A stretch of 64,000 bases of DNA, from assembly GCF_042661605.1 (NCBI RefSeq), contig NZ_JBHSWJ010000002.1, positions 1,860,001 through 1,924,000 of the forward strand, written 5' to 3'. Source of the DNA: Branchiibius cervicis (GTDB taxonomy: Bacteria; Actinomycetota; Actinomycetes; Actinomycetales; Dermatophilaceae). Positions 1-9,245 of this stretch are shown in pieces. Within the stretch, counting starts at the first letter, position 1. Each line of letters starts with the position of its first letter. Both the position numbers and the translations under genes were made by a program. The notes beneath the pieces are model-generated. The model was not told where the DNA came from and ran no database searches. It worked only from the letters and a program-made list of their open reading frames with translations.

Positions 1-127
1 GCATCAGTGCATCGAATGTCATTCCAGTTGACCTTCCGGGAGCTGTGCTTTCGCACTGCCTGGTGAGACCAAAGCACGGGTAAGAAGTGTGATCTGGCTC
101 TCAATGATGGTCGGGACACTAGCTGGC

Positions 128-177
128 TATACAAGTTTATACAAGTGCTTGACTGTACTTGTACGAGCGGTCTACCT
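128..177 (+). promoter_or_regulatory. Promoter/operator region of the polyol cluster (TATACAAGT repeats)
   Basis: The first 268 bases contain no convincing gene. Within them TATACAAGT occurs at 128-136 and again at 138-146, followed by the inverted element GTACTTGTAC at 155-164. A TTGACT -35-like hexamer lies at 149-154, with a weak -10 candidate at 172-177. These AT-rich elements stand out in GC-rich DNA, and the same 9-mer recurs at 13951-13959 in front of the second kinase gene. By inference they are operator half-sites for the GntR regulator encoded at 6101-6880, overlapping the promoter of the glycerol kinase gene. Confidence 0.6.
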
Positions 178-268
178 TCTGAGCACCCCCTGTGATCCGA
201 CTCACATCGCGTCACCTGCTCTGCCCCCGCTACTCCCATAGCGCTTCACCGTCAGAACGGATAGACCC

Positions 269-1771
269 ATGGCCACATACATTCTCGGGATCGACGAAGG
301 CACCACCAGCGCACGATCGTTCGTCATCGATCAGGACTGCACGATCGTCGGATTCGCCCAGCAGGAGCTGACTCAGCACTACCCCAAGCCGGGTTGGATC
401 GAGCATGACGCCACGGAGATCCTGAACACCCAGCTGGAGGTCATTCGCGCGGCGCTGCGCGATGCCAACCTGACCCCGTCAGATCTCTCAGCGGTGGCGC
501 TGACCAACCAGCGCGAGACCGGCATCGTGTGGGAGAAGGACACCGGCCGGCCCATCCACAACGCGATCGTGTGGGCCTCCCGACAGACCGTCGACGTGGT
601 CGAGCGGTGGGCCCAGGCCGGTCACGGCGATCTGATCCAGTCCCGCACCGGACTGATTCCCGATGCCTATTACACCGCCTCGAAGATCCGCTTCATCCTC
701 GACGCCGTCCCCGGCGCACAGGAACGCGCGGAACGTGGAGAACTGCTCGCCGGCACCGTCGACACCTGGCTGATCTGGAATCTCACCGGCCGCCAGTCCT
801 TTGTCACCGACTACTCCAATGCGTCCCGCACGATGATGATGGATCTGCAGACTCTGCGCTGGGACGACGATCTCCTGGCGATCTACAACATCCCCAAGAC
901 CATGCTGGCCGAGATCGTCCCGTCCGACGCGGTCGTCGGTGACATCGAAGCAACCTTCGGTTCGCCGGTCCCCATCGCCGCCAACCTCGGCGATCAGCAG
1001 GCCGGCCTGTTCGGCCAGGCCGCCTACGAGCCGGGTCTGTCCAAGATGACCTACGGGACTGCCGGAGTGCTCAACATCAACTGTGGTGACAAGCCCCAAC
1101 TGATTCCGGGCTTGACCCCGAGCGTCGGCTGGGGCGTCCAGGGCAAGGTCGCCTACGAGATCGAGGGCGTCCTCTTCGCCATGGGAAAGACCATGCAGTG
1201 GCTGCGTGACGACCTGAAACTCATTCACGCCGCCCCCGACTCGGAGTGGTACGCCGGTCAGGTCCCGAGCACTGACGGGGTCTACCTGGTGCCCGCCTTC
1301 ACCGGCCTTTCGGCGCCGGACTGGGATCCTTACGCGCGGGCAGCCATCATCGGGATGAGCAACGCGACCAGCCGCCTGCACATCATCCGTGCCGCCGTGG
1401 AGTCGATGACCTATCAGACGCGGGACGTGGTCGAGGCCGCCCGGCAGGGCACCGGCGCCGTGGACATCGCCGAGCTGCGCGTGGACGGCGGCGCGGTGAA
1501 GAACAACTTCCTGTGCCAGCTCACCGCCGACATCCTGGGCATTCCGGTCGTGCGACCCAAGGTCGCCGAAGCCACGATCTTCGGCACCATGCTGTTGTCG
1601 GGCCTGTCCACCGGCATCTTCGCCGACCTGGACGAGGTCTCCGCCAAGTGGCAGGTGGACCGCCGCTTCGAGCCCACGATGAGCCGCGACCAGGCCGACG
1701 CGATGTACGACGGCTGGCGCGCCGCCCGCGATCTGACGCGCGGATGGACCAACCGGGTGGTGCCCGCCTGA
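269..1771 (+). CDS. glpK: Glycerol kinase (FGGY family)
   Basis: This 500-residue FGGY carbohydrate kinase would phosphorylate glycerol with ATP to sn-glycerol 3-phosphate in the cytoplasm. The ATP-binding signature GIDEGTTSAR starts at residue 7. The residues that contact glycerol in known GlpK structures are present: R82-E83 in TNQRET, W102 in AIVWASR, Y134/Y135 and D242 in LGDQQAGLFGQ. The FGGY C-terminal signature region (YLVPAFTGLSAPDWDP, LRVDGGAVKNN) is clear. The C-terminal segment EATIFGTMLLSG differs from the usual TALGAAYLAG, so it is a somewhat diverged GlpK and a related polyol substrate is possible. It is the first gene of the kinase, FAD dehydrogenase and TIM-family run. A 91-bp gap separates it from glpD. 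Confidence 0.88.
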   Translation: MATYILGIDEGTTSARSFVIDQDCTIVGFAQQELTQHYPKPGWIEHDATEILNTQLEVIRAALRDANLTPSDLSAVALTNQRETGIVWEKDTGRPIHNAIVWASRQTVDVVERWAQAGHGDLIQSRTGLIPDAYYTASKIRFILDAVPGAQERAERGELLAGTVDTWLIWNLTGRQSFVTDYSNASRTMMMDLQTLRWDDDLLAIYNIPKTMLAEIVPSDAVVGDIEATFGSPVPIAANLGDQQAGLFGQAAYEPGLSKMTYGTAGVLNINCGDKPQLIPGLTPSVGWGVQGKVAYEIEGVLFAMGKTMQWLRDDLKLIHAAPDSEWYAGQVPSTDGVYLVPAFTGLSAPDWDPYARAAIIGMSNATSRLHIIRAAVESMTYQTRDVVEAARQGTGAVDIAELRVDGGAVKNNFLCQLTADILGIPVVRPKVAEATIFGTMLLSGLSTGIFADLDEVSAKWQVDRRFEPTMSRDQADAMYDGWRAARDLTRGWTNRVVPA

Positions 1772-1862
1772 GCCGCGCAGCACCATCACGAACGCACGAA
1801 TCGATGCCAGCACCGGCTCCCGGTGCTGGTATCGGCACACAACCAGACAGTAAGGGTGGGCA

Positions 1863-3521
1863 ATGGCCGTACTCGGAGCAACCGACGCAGCACAACTCGC
1901 AGCGCGACACTACGACCTGGTGATCGTGGGTGCCGGCATCAACGGCGCGGCGATCGCACGAGAGGCCGCCTTACGCGGCCTCTCCGTGGCAGTCCTGGAG
2001 CGTGCCGACATCGGGTCGGGCACGTCCTCCTGGTCGAGCCGGCTGATTCACGGCGGACTTCGCTACCTGGAGCACGGCGAGCTGCGGCTCGTGCACGAGT
2101 CCCTGCACGACCGCGAGCGGCTTCTTCAGATCGCACCGCACTTGGTCAAACCGCTGGGCTTCGTCGTACCCATCTACCGGCACAACCACAAGCCCGGTTG
2201 GATGTTCCGGATCGGCATGGTGCTCTACGACGCGCTGTCGTCCGGGAAGTCGTTGCCGCGCCACCGGAGCATCGGCAAGAAGGCGGCCGCCGTCGAGTTG
2301 TCCTCCCTGGACCCCGATGGTCTGACCGGCGGGCTGCACTACTACGACGGCCAGGTGGAGTACGCCGAGCGTCTGGTCCTCGAAACCCTCCTGTCCGCAG
2401 TCGAATCGGGTGCCACCGTTCAGACGTACGCCGCCGTCGAGGAGATCACGTGCGCCTCCGGTCGTGCCACCGGTGTGCGCTACACCGATCTGACGACGGG
2501 TGCCGAGCACACCGTGTCCGCAGAGGTGGTCGTCAACGCGGCCGGGCCGTGGCTGGATGAGTTGGCGGGTCTCGTGTCGCTGGAACGCATGGTGGGCGGT
2601 ACCAAGGGTGCCCACCTGGTAGTCGATCCGTTCCCCGGTGCGCCCGCCGAATGCATTTACTACGAGGCGCGTTCGGACAATCGCGCCGTGCTGGTCATCC
2701 CGTGGAACGATCGCTATCTCATCGGCACGACCGATGAGCGGTTCACCGGTGACCCGGGGACGGTCGCCGCCGACGAAGACGATGTCGACTATCTGATCCG
2801 CGAGACCAACGCGCTGATCCCCAGCGCCGGCCTGAGCCGGGAGAGTGTCTTGTTCACGTACGCCGGCGTTCGGCCCCTGCCGTACCGCCCCGACGGTTCG
2901 ACCGGCGACATCCCTCGGTCGCATCTGATCCTGACCCACCCCCAGGTCGAGCGGCTGGTGAGCATCGTCGGCGGCAAGTTGACGCCGCACCTCTCGCTCG
3001 GGGTCCAGACGGTGGACGTCGTCGCGAAGCTACTGGGAGTCTCGACTCAGCCGTCGCACGCCGACACCACTGCCCTACCCGGCGCCGCCGATCAATGGCT
3101 CGCAGTCGCAACGCAATTGGCCGACGAGCTTCGCGCTCAGGGCGTGCCGGATGTCGTCATACGCCGTCTGATCAAGGTGTACGGCGCGCGGTGCCGCCAG
3201 CTCATCGACCTCATCCGGCGAGACCCGGCAGCCGGCCGGGTGATCGGCGAGGGACGAGACGCCGTACTGACCGCCGAGATCGACATCGCGATCCGTGGCG
3301 AAGGTGCGACCCACCTGACGGATCTGCTGCACCGACGCACCATGGTGGGCCTGGAGCCGGATCTGGGACGGTCGGTGGATCGCGAGGTCGCCGAAGCGGC
3401 AGCACCCTTGATGGGCTGGGACTCCGCCGACATCGACTGCGAGGTGCGCGCGCATCGCGAGTACGTCGAGCAGCGGCTGCGCGGCGGACTTCAGCCTGCG
3501 CGCGACACGGTGCCGGCATGA
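1863..3521 (+). CDS. glpD: FAD-dependent glycerol-3-phosphate dehydrogenase, GlpD/EryB-like
   Basis: This 552-residue flavoprotein would oxidise sn-glycerol 3-phosphate to dihydroxyacetone phosphate and pass electrons to quinone at the membrane. The N-terminal FAD-binding motif VIVGAGINGAAIAREAA lies near residues 20-36. It is followed by the family block SSRLIHGGLRYLEHGE, and the C-terminal third looks like the GlpD C-terminal domain. The start ATG follows GGGTGGGCA. Its stop overlaps the ATG of the next gene (ATGA), so the two are translationally coupled. Erythritol-phosphate dehydrogenase EryB belongs to the same family and sequence reading alone does not separate them. The neighbouring GlpK favours glycerol phosphate, while the atypical TIM and EryA-like kinase leave a tetritol phosphate open. 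Confidence 0.85.
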   Translation: MAVLGATDAAQLAARHYDLVIVGAGINGAAIAREAALRGLSVAVLERADIGSGTSSWSSRLIHGGLRYLEHGELRLVHESLHDRERLLQIAPHLVKPLGFVVPIYRHNHKPGWMFRIGMVLYDALSSGKSLPRHRSIGKKAAAVELSSLDPDGLTGGLHYYDGQVEYAERLVLETLLSAVESGATVQTYAAVEEITCASGRATGVRYTDLTTGAEHTVSAEVVVNAAGPWLDELAGLVSLERMVGGTKGAHLVVDPFPGAPAECIYYEARSDNRAVLVIPWNDRYLIGTTDERFTGDPGTVAADEDDVDYLIRETNALIPSAGLSRESVLFTYAGVRPLPYRPDGSTGDIPRSHLILTHPQVERLVSIVGGKLTPHLSLGVQTVDVVAKLLGVSTQPSHADTTALPGAADQWLAVATQLADELRAQGVPDVVIRRLIKVYGARCRQLIDLIRRDPAAGRVIGEGRDAVLTAEIDIAIRGEGATHLTDLLHRRTMVGLEPDLGRSVDREVAEAAAPLMGWDSADIDCEVRAHREYVEQRLRGGLQPARDTVPA

Positions 3522-4303
3522 CCGCCGGCGTTCCACCCCTGCCCGCCACCTTGATCGGGACCAGTACCAAGTCGTATCTCGGGGCGGAGGCGGCGAGAGC
3601 CTGGGGCCCGACCGTCCTGGGCCGCTTGCAGGCCTCCGGAGTGGACCCGGGAAGCACCTACATCTGCCCTGCCTTCGCGTTGATCCCGCTGTTACGCGAC
3701 GGTTTCGGCGCCGGCGGCGGGCTGGTCGGTGCCCAGGATGTGTCCGTCCATCCCCCTGGTCCTTTCACCGGAGAGGTCAGTGCCCCGTTGCTGGCCGAGC
3801 TGGGGGTGCGGATGGTGATGGCCGGCCACCCGGAACGTCGACGCCTGTTCGGCGAATCCGACGACACGGTCTTGGCCAAGGTGAGAGCGACGGCCCGAGA
3901 AGGCATGGCCCCGGTCGTCGTCGTGGGTGAGGCGGTGGAGGGCGAATCCGCCGTGGCTGCCGTCAGCGCCCAGATCGATGCCGTCATCGGCGACACGGAC
4001 TGCCCGGGCGGATTGGTGGTGGCCTATGAGCCGGCCTGGGCCATCGGACGCGATCGACCGGCACCAGCCGAGCACGTCGTCGACGTTGTGGCAGCACTCC
4101 GGAGTCTCCTTGCGCCCCGGGGTGATTCGGTGCGGGTCCTGTACGGCGGCAGTGCTCAGCCGGGGACGTTCACCGCCATCGCCGAGGCCGCCCAGGGCGA
4201 TGCGCAGGCAGTGCCGGACGGCGTCTTCCTCGGCCGCGCCGGCGTCGATCCTGACAGCTTCGCCGACGTCGCCACCGAAGTGTGGAACATTCGCCGCGAG
4301 TAG
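3518..4303 (+). CDS. Divergent triose-phosphate-isomerase-family protein (LerI/EryH-like)
   Basis: This 261-residue TIM-barrel isomerase keeps the catalytic histidine (H104, in GHPERR), the catalytic glutamate (E171, in YEPAWAIG) and the lysine at the NWKMN position (K18). The asparagine of that motif is replaced (GTSTKSY, residues 14-20), and the conserved serine after the catalytic histidine is proline. Tetrulose-phosphate isomerases of the LerI/EryH group, as I recall them, also carry GTS-x-K in place of NWKMN. The gene overlaps glpD by 4 bp. By context it interconverts DHAP and glyceraldehyde 3-phosphate or, more interestingly, a ketotetrose phosphate. It is probably a cluster-specific paralogue rather than the housekeeping TpiA. 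Confidence 0.78.
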   Translation: MTAGVPPLPATLIGTSTKSYLGAEAARAWGPTVLGRLQASGVDPGSTYICPAFALIPLLRDGFGAGGGLVGAQDVSVHPPGPFTGEVSAPLLAELGVRMVMAGHPERRRLFGESDDTVLAKVRATAREGMAPVVVVGEAVEGESAVAAVSAQIDAVIGDTDCPGGLVVAYEPAWAIGRDRPAPAEHVVDVVAALRSLLAPRGDSVRVLYGGSAQPGTFTAIAEAAQGDAQAVPDGVFLGRAGVDPDSFADVATEVWNIRRE

Positions 4304-4304
4304 G

Positions 4305-4333
4305 TTGTCTAGGGTCGTATATACATGTATGGT
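4305..4333 (+). promoter_or_regulatory. Promoter with palindromic operator for the aldolase-HAD genes
   Basis: TTGTCT at 4305-4310 and TATGGT at 4328-4333 are spaced by exactly 17 bases, a good sigma-70-type promoter. The perfect palindrome ATACATGTAT (4321-4330) sits on the -10 element and resembles the TATACAAGT half-sites found elsewhere in this cluster. A repressor bound there would block transcription. By inference this is the same GntR regulator. Confidence 0.55.
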
Positions 4334-4407
4334 GACTGCACGCACCCGGGTCGTTGTGTCGTTCTGACCACTCCGGCTGCACCCGTCTCCCGACGTTAGG
4401 ACAGCTC

Positions 4408-5289
4408 ATGGCTATCGCCAACACCGTCGACCTCGTAACGACCGCCCGTGCCGGCGGTTACGCGGTTCCCGCCGTCAACATCGTCGACGAAATGTCGCTG
4501 CGTGCCGTGGTGCAGGCGGCGCAGGCTGCCCAATCACCCGTCATCATCCAGACCTCGGTCAAGACCGTGAAGGCAACGGGCGCCCAGCCGCTCTTCGATG
4601 CGTTCCGGCATGCGGCGCAGGCCGCGAGTGTCCCGGTGAGTTTGCATCTGGACCATTGTCCCGACCGGTCGGTGATCACCGAGGTCATCGGTACCGGCTG
4701 GTCCTCGGTTCTCTTCGACGCCTCCGACCGCCCGCTGGACCAGGCCTGGCGCGAGACGGCGGAGGTCGTTGCCGAGGCGCACGCCGCCGGAGTCGGCGTG
4801 GAAAGCGAGATCGAGAACATCATCGGCGTGGAAGACGGCGTCGGCTCCGATGAAGCACTGCACAGTTACACCAACGAACAACTCGTCGAGGTCGCCAGCG
4901 ACACCGGTGTCGATCTGCTTGCGCCACAATTGGGCACGGCGCACGGTCTGTACAAGGCCTCCCCGGTTCTCGCCTTCGATCGGGTCCTGGAGCTGGGCCG
5001 GCTGACCGACCTGCCGATCGTCTTGCACGGTGGCACGGGGCTGTCCCAAACCGACTTCGACCGTTTCATCGCCAACGGGATCGCCAAGATCAACATCTCG
5101 ACGACCGTGAAGCTGGCCTACATGAAGGCCGCACAGGCGCACATCGCGACGGCGGAGGAGACCGGCAAATGGGAGCCGGTCAAGATGTTCGACCAGATCT
5201 CCGCAGCGGTGGCCGCGACCGTCACCGAGCACATCGAACAGTTCGGTTCAGCCGGCAGGGCCCACGCGCTGGTCGGGGTGGGCGCATGA
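4408..5289 (+). CDS. Class II fructose-bisphosphate/ketose-bisphosphate aldolase family protein
   Basis: This 293-residue zinc aldolase of the FbaA/GatY/KbaY type cleaves or forms ketose (bis)phosphates with DHAP as one partner. The visible active site is HLDHCPD (catalytic D82, zinc ligand H83), the acidic segment ESEIENIIGVEDG, H179 in GTAHGLYK and H207 in LHGGTGLS. The ATG at 4408 follows a GTTAGGA ribosome site; an upstream TTG at 4354 is in frame but lacks one. It has its own promoter and overlaps the HAD gene by 4 bp. With GlpK, GlpD and the TIM homologue it could condense DHAP and glyceraldehyde 3-phosphate to fructose 1,6-bisphosphate. It could equally act on another ketose phosphate, since subfamily specificity cannot be read here. 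Confidence 0.85.
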   Translation: MAIANTVDLVTTARAGGYAVPAVNIVDEMSLRAVVQAAQAAQSPVIIQTSVKTVKATGAQPLFDAFRHAAQAASVPVSLHLDHCPDRSVITEVIGTGWSSVLFDASDRPLDQAWRETAEVVAEAHAAGVGVESEIENIIGVEDGVGSDEALHSYTNEQLVEVASDTGVDLLAPQLGTAHGLYKASPVLAFDRVLELGRLTDLPIVLHGGTGLSQTDFDRFIANGIAKINISTTVKLAYMKAAQAHIATAEETGKWEPVKMFDQISAAVAATVTEHIEQFGSAGRAHALVGVGA

Positions 5290-6077
5290 CATCGAGCTCA
5301 CCCGCACTCATCCTGGACTGCGACGGTGTCCTGGCCGATACCGAACGGGACGGCCACCTGGTGGCGTTCAACCAAGCCTTCGCCGAAGCCGGCCTGGACA
5401 TCGAATGGAGCGTGGCGGAGTACGCCGACCTGGTCAAGATCGGTGGCGGCAAGGAACGTATGCGCCACTACCTACAGACCCACCCGGAGGCGGGCGTCGC
5501 CGAGGCCGACCTGGACGCCACCGTTGCCGATCTGCACCGGCGCAAGAGCCAGCTCTACGTTGAACTGGTGGAAGCGGGCAAGCTGCCCGGCCGAGCTGGG
5601 GTGCGTCGACTCATCGAGAGTGCGCTCGATGCCGGTTGGCGGGTGGCGGTCGCCTCCACCTCGGCCGAACGCAGCGTCGAGGCAGTCCTGCGAACGGCCG
5701 TCGGTGAGGCGACCCGATCCCGCATGGCCGGGGTCTGGGCCGGTGACATCGTCGCCGCCAAGAAGCCGGCACCCGACATCTATCTGCGCGCACTGGCCGA
5801 TCTCGATCAGGACCCGGAAATGGTTGTCGTGGTTGAAGATTCGGAGTCCGGTGCTCGCGCAGCCGCCGCCGCAGGACTGCGCCACATCGTCACCATCAGC
5901 TCACTGACCGGCGACGATTCCTTCCCAGACGCTGCCACCGTGATCAGCAACCTGGGCGAGCCCGGTGCGCCGGCGCACTACCGGGCGGGCCTGGACGTCC
6001 GCGACGAGGACGGCCTGGTCACCGTGTCGTCACTCGAACTGATTCTCGACAAGGCTGACCGCCCGTGGCCCCAGTGA
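5286..6077 (+). CDS. HAD hydrolase, CbbY/beta-phosphoglucomutase-like phosphatase
   Basis: This is a 263-residue HAD subfamily IA protein. Motif I is LILDCDGVLADTERDG near the N terminus, motif II the AVASTSAE region, motif III the KKPAPDIY lysine, and motif IV VVVVEDSESGARAA. The segment DGVLADTERDGHLVAFNQAF is typical of CbbY, which dephosphorylates xylulose 1,5-bisphosphate. The gene is coupled by ATGA overlap to the class II aldolase gene, so it may clear or use a phosphorylated ketose made by that aldolase. It converges on the gntR gene with only 23 bp between stops. The exact substrate cannot be told from sequence. Confidence 0.8.
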   Translation: MTSSSPALILDCDGVLADTERDGHLVAFNQAFAEAGLDIEWSVAEYADLVKIGGGKERMRHYLQTHPEAGVAEADLDATVADLHRRKSQLYVELVEAGKLPGRAGVRRLIESALDAGWRVAVASTSAERSVEAVLRTAVGEATRSRMAGVWAGDIVAAKKPAPDIYLRALADLDQDPEMVVVVEDSESGARAAAAAGLRHIVTISSLTGDDSFPDAATVISNLGEPGAPAHYRAGLDVRDEDGLVTVSSLELILDKADRPWPQ

Positions 6078-6100
6078 CCGGCGCGACGACCGCTCGCGGA

Positions 6101-6880
6101 TCAGAGGTCGTAGTGGAACTGCAGCCGGATCTTGTCGCCCCGGAAGAGGATGCGCGAGTACTCGAAGAGCTTCCCGCTCGGATCGGAGATCTGGTGGCTC
6201 AGCAGCAGCAGCGGCGTGCTGCGCTTGATGCCCAGTTCCGAAGCTGCCGCTGCCGAGGGCAACGTGGACTCGAGGGTCTCATCGATGTGCCCCATCCGCA
6301 GGCCGTACTCGGACTCAAGCACCACGCACAACTGTCGGCTGGCAAGGTCCGCCGCCCCGAGCCCCGGAGCCAGCGCCGCCGGCACGTACGACGTGTGGAT
6401 GCTGATCGGCTCGTCATCCGGCAGCAGCCGAATCCGGCGGATCTCGTAGACATCCTCCCCCGGCATCAACCGCAGCGCCTCGGCGACTCGGCCGTCGGCG
6501 GGCACGATGCCTTCTTTGAGGATCTTGGTCTGGACCGCGTAACCCATTCCCTCCAACTGCTCGCGGATGCCCATGTAGGCCGGCGAGCGCGTGGAGATCT
6601 TGCGGTGCGCGACGAAAGTGCCCTTGCCCTGGACCCGGAAGAGCAGGTCCTCGTTGACCAGTTGGGCCAGCACCTGTCGGGCGGTCATCCGGCTCACGCC
6701 GTACATCCGGTTGAGCTCGTTCTCCGACGGAATCCGTTGACCCGGCTGCCATTCACCGCTCTCGATGCGTGCGCGCAACACCTCAGCGAGCTGGATGTAG
6801 ATCGGCGTGGCACCGTCTCGATCCAGCACAGCAGGAATCGGGCTGGGGGTCGACGAGGCGCTGGCGGCAGAAATGTTCAT
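6101..6880 (-). CDS. GntR-family transcriptional regulator (HutC/UTRA type)
   Basis: This is a 259-residue one-component regulator. The N-terminal winged helix-turn-helix is clear (PIYIQLAEVLRARIESGEW, IPSENELNRMYGVSRMTARQ, LLFRVQGKGTFVA). The C-terminal UTRA effector domain follows (EGMGYAVQTKIL through SRILFRGDKIRLQFHY). The ATG at 6880 is preferred because the upstream in-frame extension to 7351 has no family character and lies inside the E1 gene. It is transcribed away from the E1 gene across a 151-bp divergent region. HutC-type regulators normally sense a pathway intermediate such as a sugar phosphate. It is the only regulator inside the cluster and the natural candidate for the TATACAAGT elements. 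Confidence 0.9.
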   Translation of the reverse strand: MNISAASASSTPSPIPAVLDRDGATPIYIQLAEVLRARIESGEWQPGQRIPSENELNRMYGVSRMTARQVLAQLVNEDLLFRVQGKGTFVAHRKISTRSPAYMGIREQLEGMGYAVQTKILKEGIVPADGRVAEALRLMPGEDVYEIRRIRLLPDDEPISIHTSYVPAALAPGLGAADLASRQLCVVLESEYGLRMGHIDETLESTLPSAAAASELGIKRSTPLLLLSHQISDPSGKLFEYSRILFRGDKIRLQFHYDL

Positions 6881-7031
6881 AGCCTCGCTGACGGTACCAG
6901 GCTGAGCGTTTACTTGACTGCACCCACGCCATACCTGTGTGTACCTGGCTATCCCCATCATTCTGCCCACGACCGCGCCGCCGCGCGTCACGATCACTGA
7001 CGAACCACGAGAACACCGGAAGGTAACGCCG
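6881..7031. promoter_or_regulatory. Divergent promoter region, gntR / E1 gene
   Basis: This 151-bp gap separates the divergent gntR and E1 starts. It contains a TTGACT hexamer (in TTTACTTGACTGCACCC) like the one before glpK, followed by CCATACCTGTGTGTACC, which only loosely resembles the TATACAAGT elements. The E1 start is taken as GTG at 7032 because GGAAGG precedes it. Autoregulation by GntR from this gap is plausible but not shown. Confidence 0.45.
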
Positions 7032-9211
7032 GTGCCCAAGACCACCCCGCTCAAGCCTCTCGCCCCCTGGGTCGAGCTCGCCACCACCACGGCGGACTGG
7101 GACGCAGCCACGCCGGCCGAGCTGGACACCATGTACGCCCAGCTCAACATCATCCGGTCGTTCGAGGAGGAGGTCCTCGTCCTGGCCGGCCAGAAGCTGA
7201 TCAACGGTCCGGCGCACTCGAGCATCGGGCAGGAGGCCGGTGCTGTGGGTTCGGGTCTGCCGTTGAACGGCGGTGACCAGGTCAACGGCTCGCACCGAGG
7301 GCACCACCAGTTCCTGGCCAAGGCGTTGGGCTTCGTTGCTCCGGGCGGCATTGATCCGGCGCAGCCGCTGAGTGATGCGGTGCGCGAGGTCCTCCACCGC
7401 TCGATGGCCGAGATCGCCGGTCTCGCCGACGGCTACTGCCACGGTCGTGGCGGCTCGATGCACCTGCAGTGGAAGGAAGCCGGCGCAATGGGTACCAACG
7501 CCATCGTGGGCGGGGCGGTCCCCTTCGCAACCGGATTCGCCTGGGCCGACCGGCACGCCGACACCGACAACGTCGCGGTCACCTACTTCGGTGACGGAGC
7601 GGTCAACATCGGCTCGGTGCTGGAGTCCTTCAACCTTGCGGCCGCGTGGAACCTCCCGGTGTGCTTCTTCATCGAGAACAACCAGTACGCCGTGTCCACC
7701 ACGGTGCAGGAAGCCACCGGCGACGCGCGCCTGTCGGCCCGCGGTCTCGGGTTCGGCATTCCCAGCTGGCGCGTGGACGGCCAGGACGTGCTCGCCGTGA
7801 AACTCGCCATGGATCAAGCGCTGGCCCACATGCGCGCGGGCGGCGGTCCGACGATCATCGAGGCGGACACCTACCGCTACTTCCACCAGAACGGTCCCTT
7901 CCCCGGCAGCGCCTTCGGCTACCGCGACAAGGACGAGGAGACCCAGTGGCGTGACCGGGACCCGATCGCGTTGGTCGAGTCGCACCTGATCCGCCGCACA
8001 CTGCGCACCGCCGATGAGTTGAGCACCATCCGCAGCGCAATCCGTGCGGAGTTGGCCACGATCGGAGCCGGTCTGATCGAGCAGGACCCGGAGGGCAAGC
8101 CCGGTCAGAACCGCATCCGCCCCGAGCTGTGGCCGGACCCCGCCCGCATCGACGTCGGCATCCGCGGCGACCTGTCGACCCTGGAGGGCAGGAGCGTCCG
8201 CGAGGAGAAGGACTTCGGCGCCGATGAGGTCGCCGACCAGAAGTTCGTCGACGTGATCGCTGAGGTGATGGGCCGGCGGATGGATGCCGACCCCCGCATC
8301 GTGATCATGGGTGAGGACGTGCACAAACTCAGTGGCGGGTCGCGTGGCGCGACCAAGGGTCTGGCGGAGAAGTTCGAGGACCGCGTGCTGGGTACGCCGA
8401 TCTCCGAGGCCGCCTTCACCGGGCTCGGCGGGGGCTGGCGCTTGACGGCCGCTTCTACCCCGTCGTCGAGCTGATGTACGCCGATTTCATCTGGGTGGCC
8501 GCCGACCAGTTGTTCAACCAGATCGGCAAAGCCCGCCACATGTTCGGCGGCGATCACGACATGCCGTTGTTGCTGCGGATCAAGATCGGCACCGGCACCG
8601 GTTACGGGTCACAGCACTCGATGGACCCGGCCGGCATCCTTGCGACCTCCGTCGGCTGGCGCATCATCGCGCCGTCCTCACCGCTGGAGTACGTCGGTCT
8701 GCTGAACGCAGCGATGGCCCTGAAAGATCCGGTCGCCGTCCTCGAGCACGACGCCGATCTCTACAAGTCGGTGGCGCCGGCTCCGCTGCGCGACTTCGAC
8801 TACGTGCTGCCGCCGGGTCGGGCCGCCATCCGCCGGGAGGGCTCCGCGGTGACGGTGCTGTCCTACCTGTCCATGGTGAACAAGTCGGTTGCCGCAGCAG
8901 ACAGCAGCGGCATCGACGCCGAGGTCGTCGACCTGCGGTGGCTGGACCGGGCCAGTATCGACTGGGACACCATCGAGGCCAGCATCAAGAAGACCAACCG
9001 CGTCCTGATCGTCGAGCAGGGCTCCCTGCAGACGTCGTACGGCGGGTGGTTGGCCGATGAGATCCAGCGCCGCTACTTTGACTGGCTGGATGCGCCGATC
9101 GAGCGGGTCCACGGCAGCGAGTCCTCCCCCAGCATCTCGAAGGTCCTGGAGGCAGCAGCTCTGGCCGACGAGAGCGACATCGTGGCCGGCCTGCAGCGCG
9201 TCACCGCCTGA
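7032..9211 (+). CDS. Thiamine-diphosphate-dependent dehydrogenase E1, fused alpha+beta (frameshifted at about 8430-8436)
   Basis: After repair of one missing base this is a 726-residue E1 with alpha and beta chains fused, as in pyruvate, acetoin or branched-chain 2-oxo-acid dehydrogenases. The alpha half has the TPP motif GDGAVNIG and, about 30 residues later, ENNQYA. The beta half starts near KFVDVIAEVMGRRMDADPR. The upstream frame runs off after ISEAAFTGLGGG to a stop at 8472-8474. The other frame resumes with GRFYPVVELMYADFIWVAAD, so the family sequence is continuous except for one lost base in the run before CTGGCG. The TGATG at the break mimics a coupled start but the ATG is an internal methionine. 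E2 follows 34 bp downstream. No E3 gene is in the window. Substrate is unknown. Confidence 0.85.
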
Positions 9212-9245
9212 TCCGCGAATCTACCTCAACGACTAAGGAATACAC

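Noticed and set aside
8474..9211. E1 beta chain as a separate, translationally coupled gene
   Set aside because: Its ATG is an internal methionine of continuous E1 family sequence, and about 15 conserved residues before it lie in the same frame upstream of the break.
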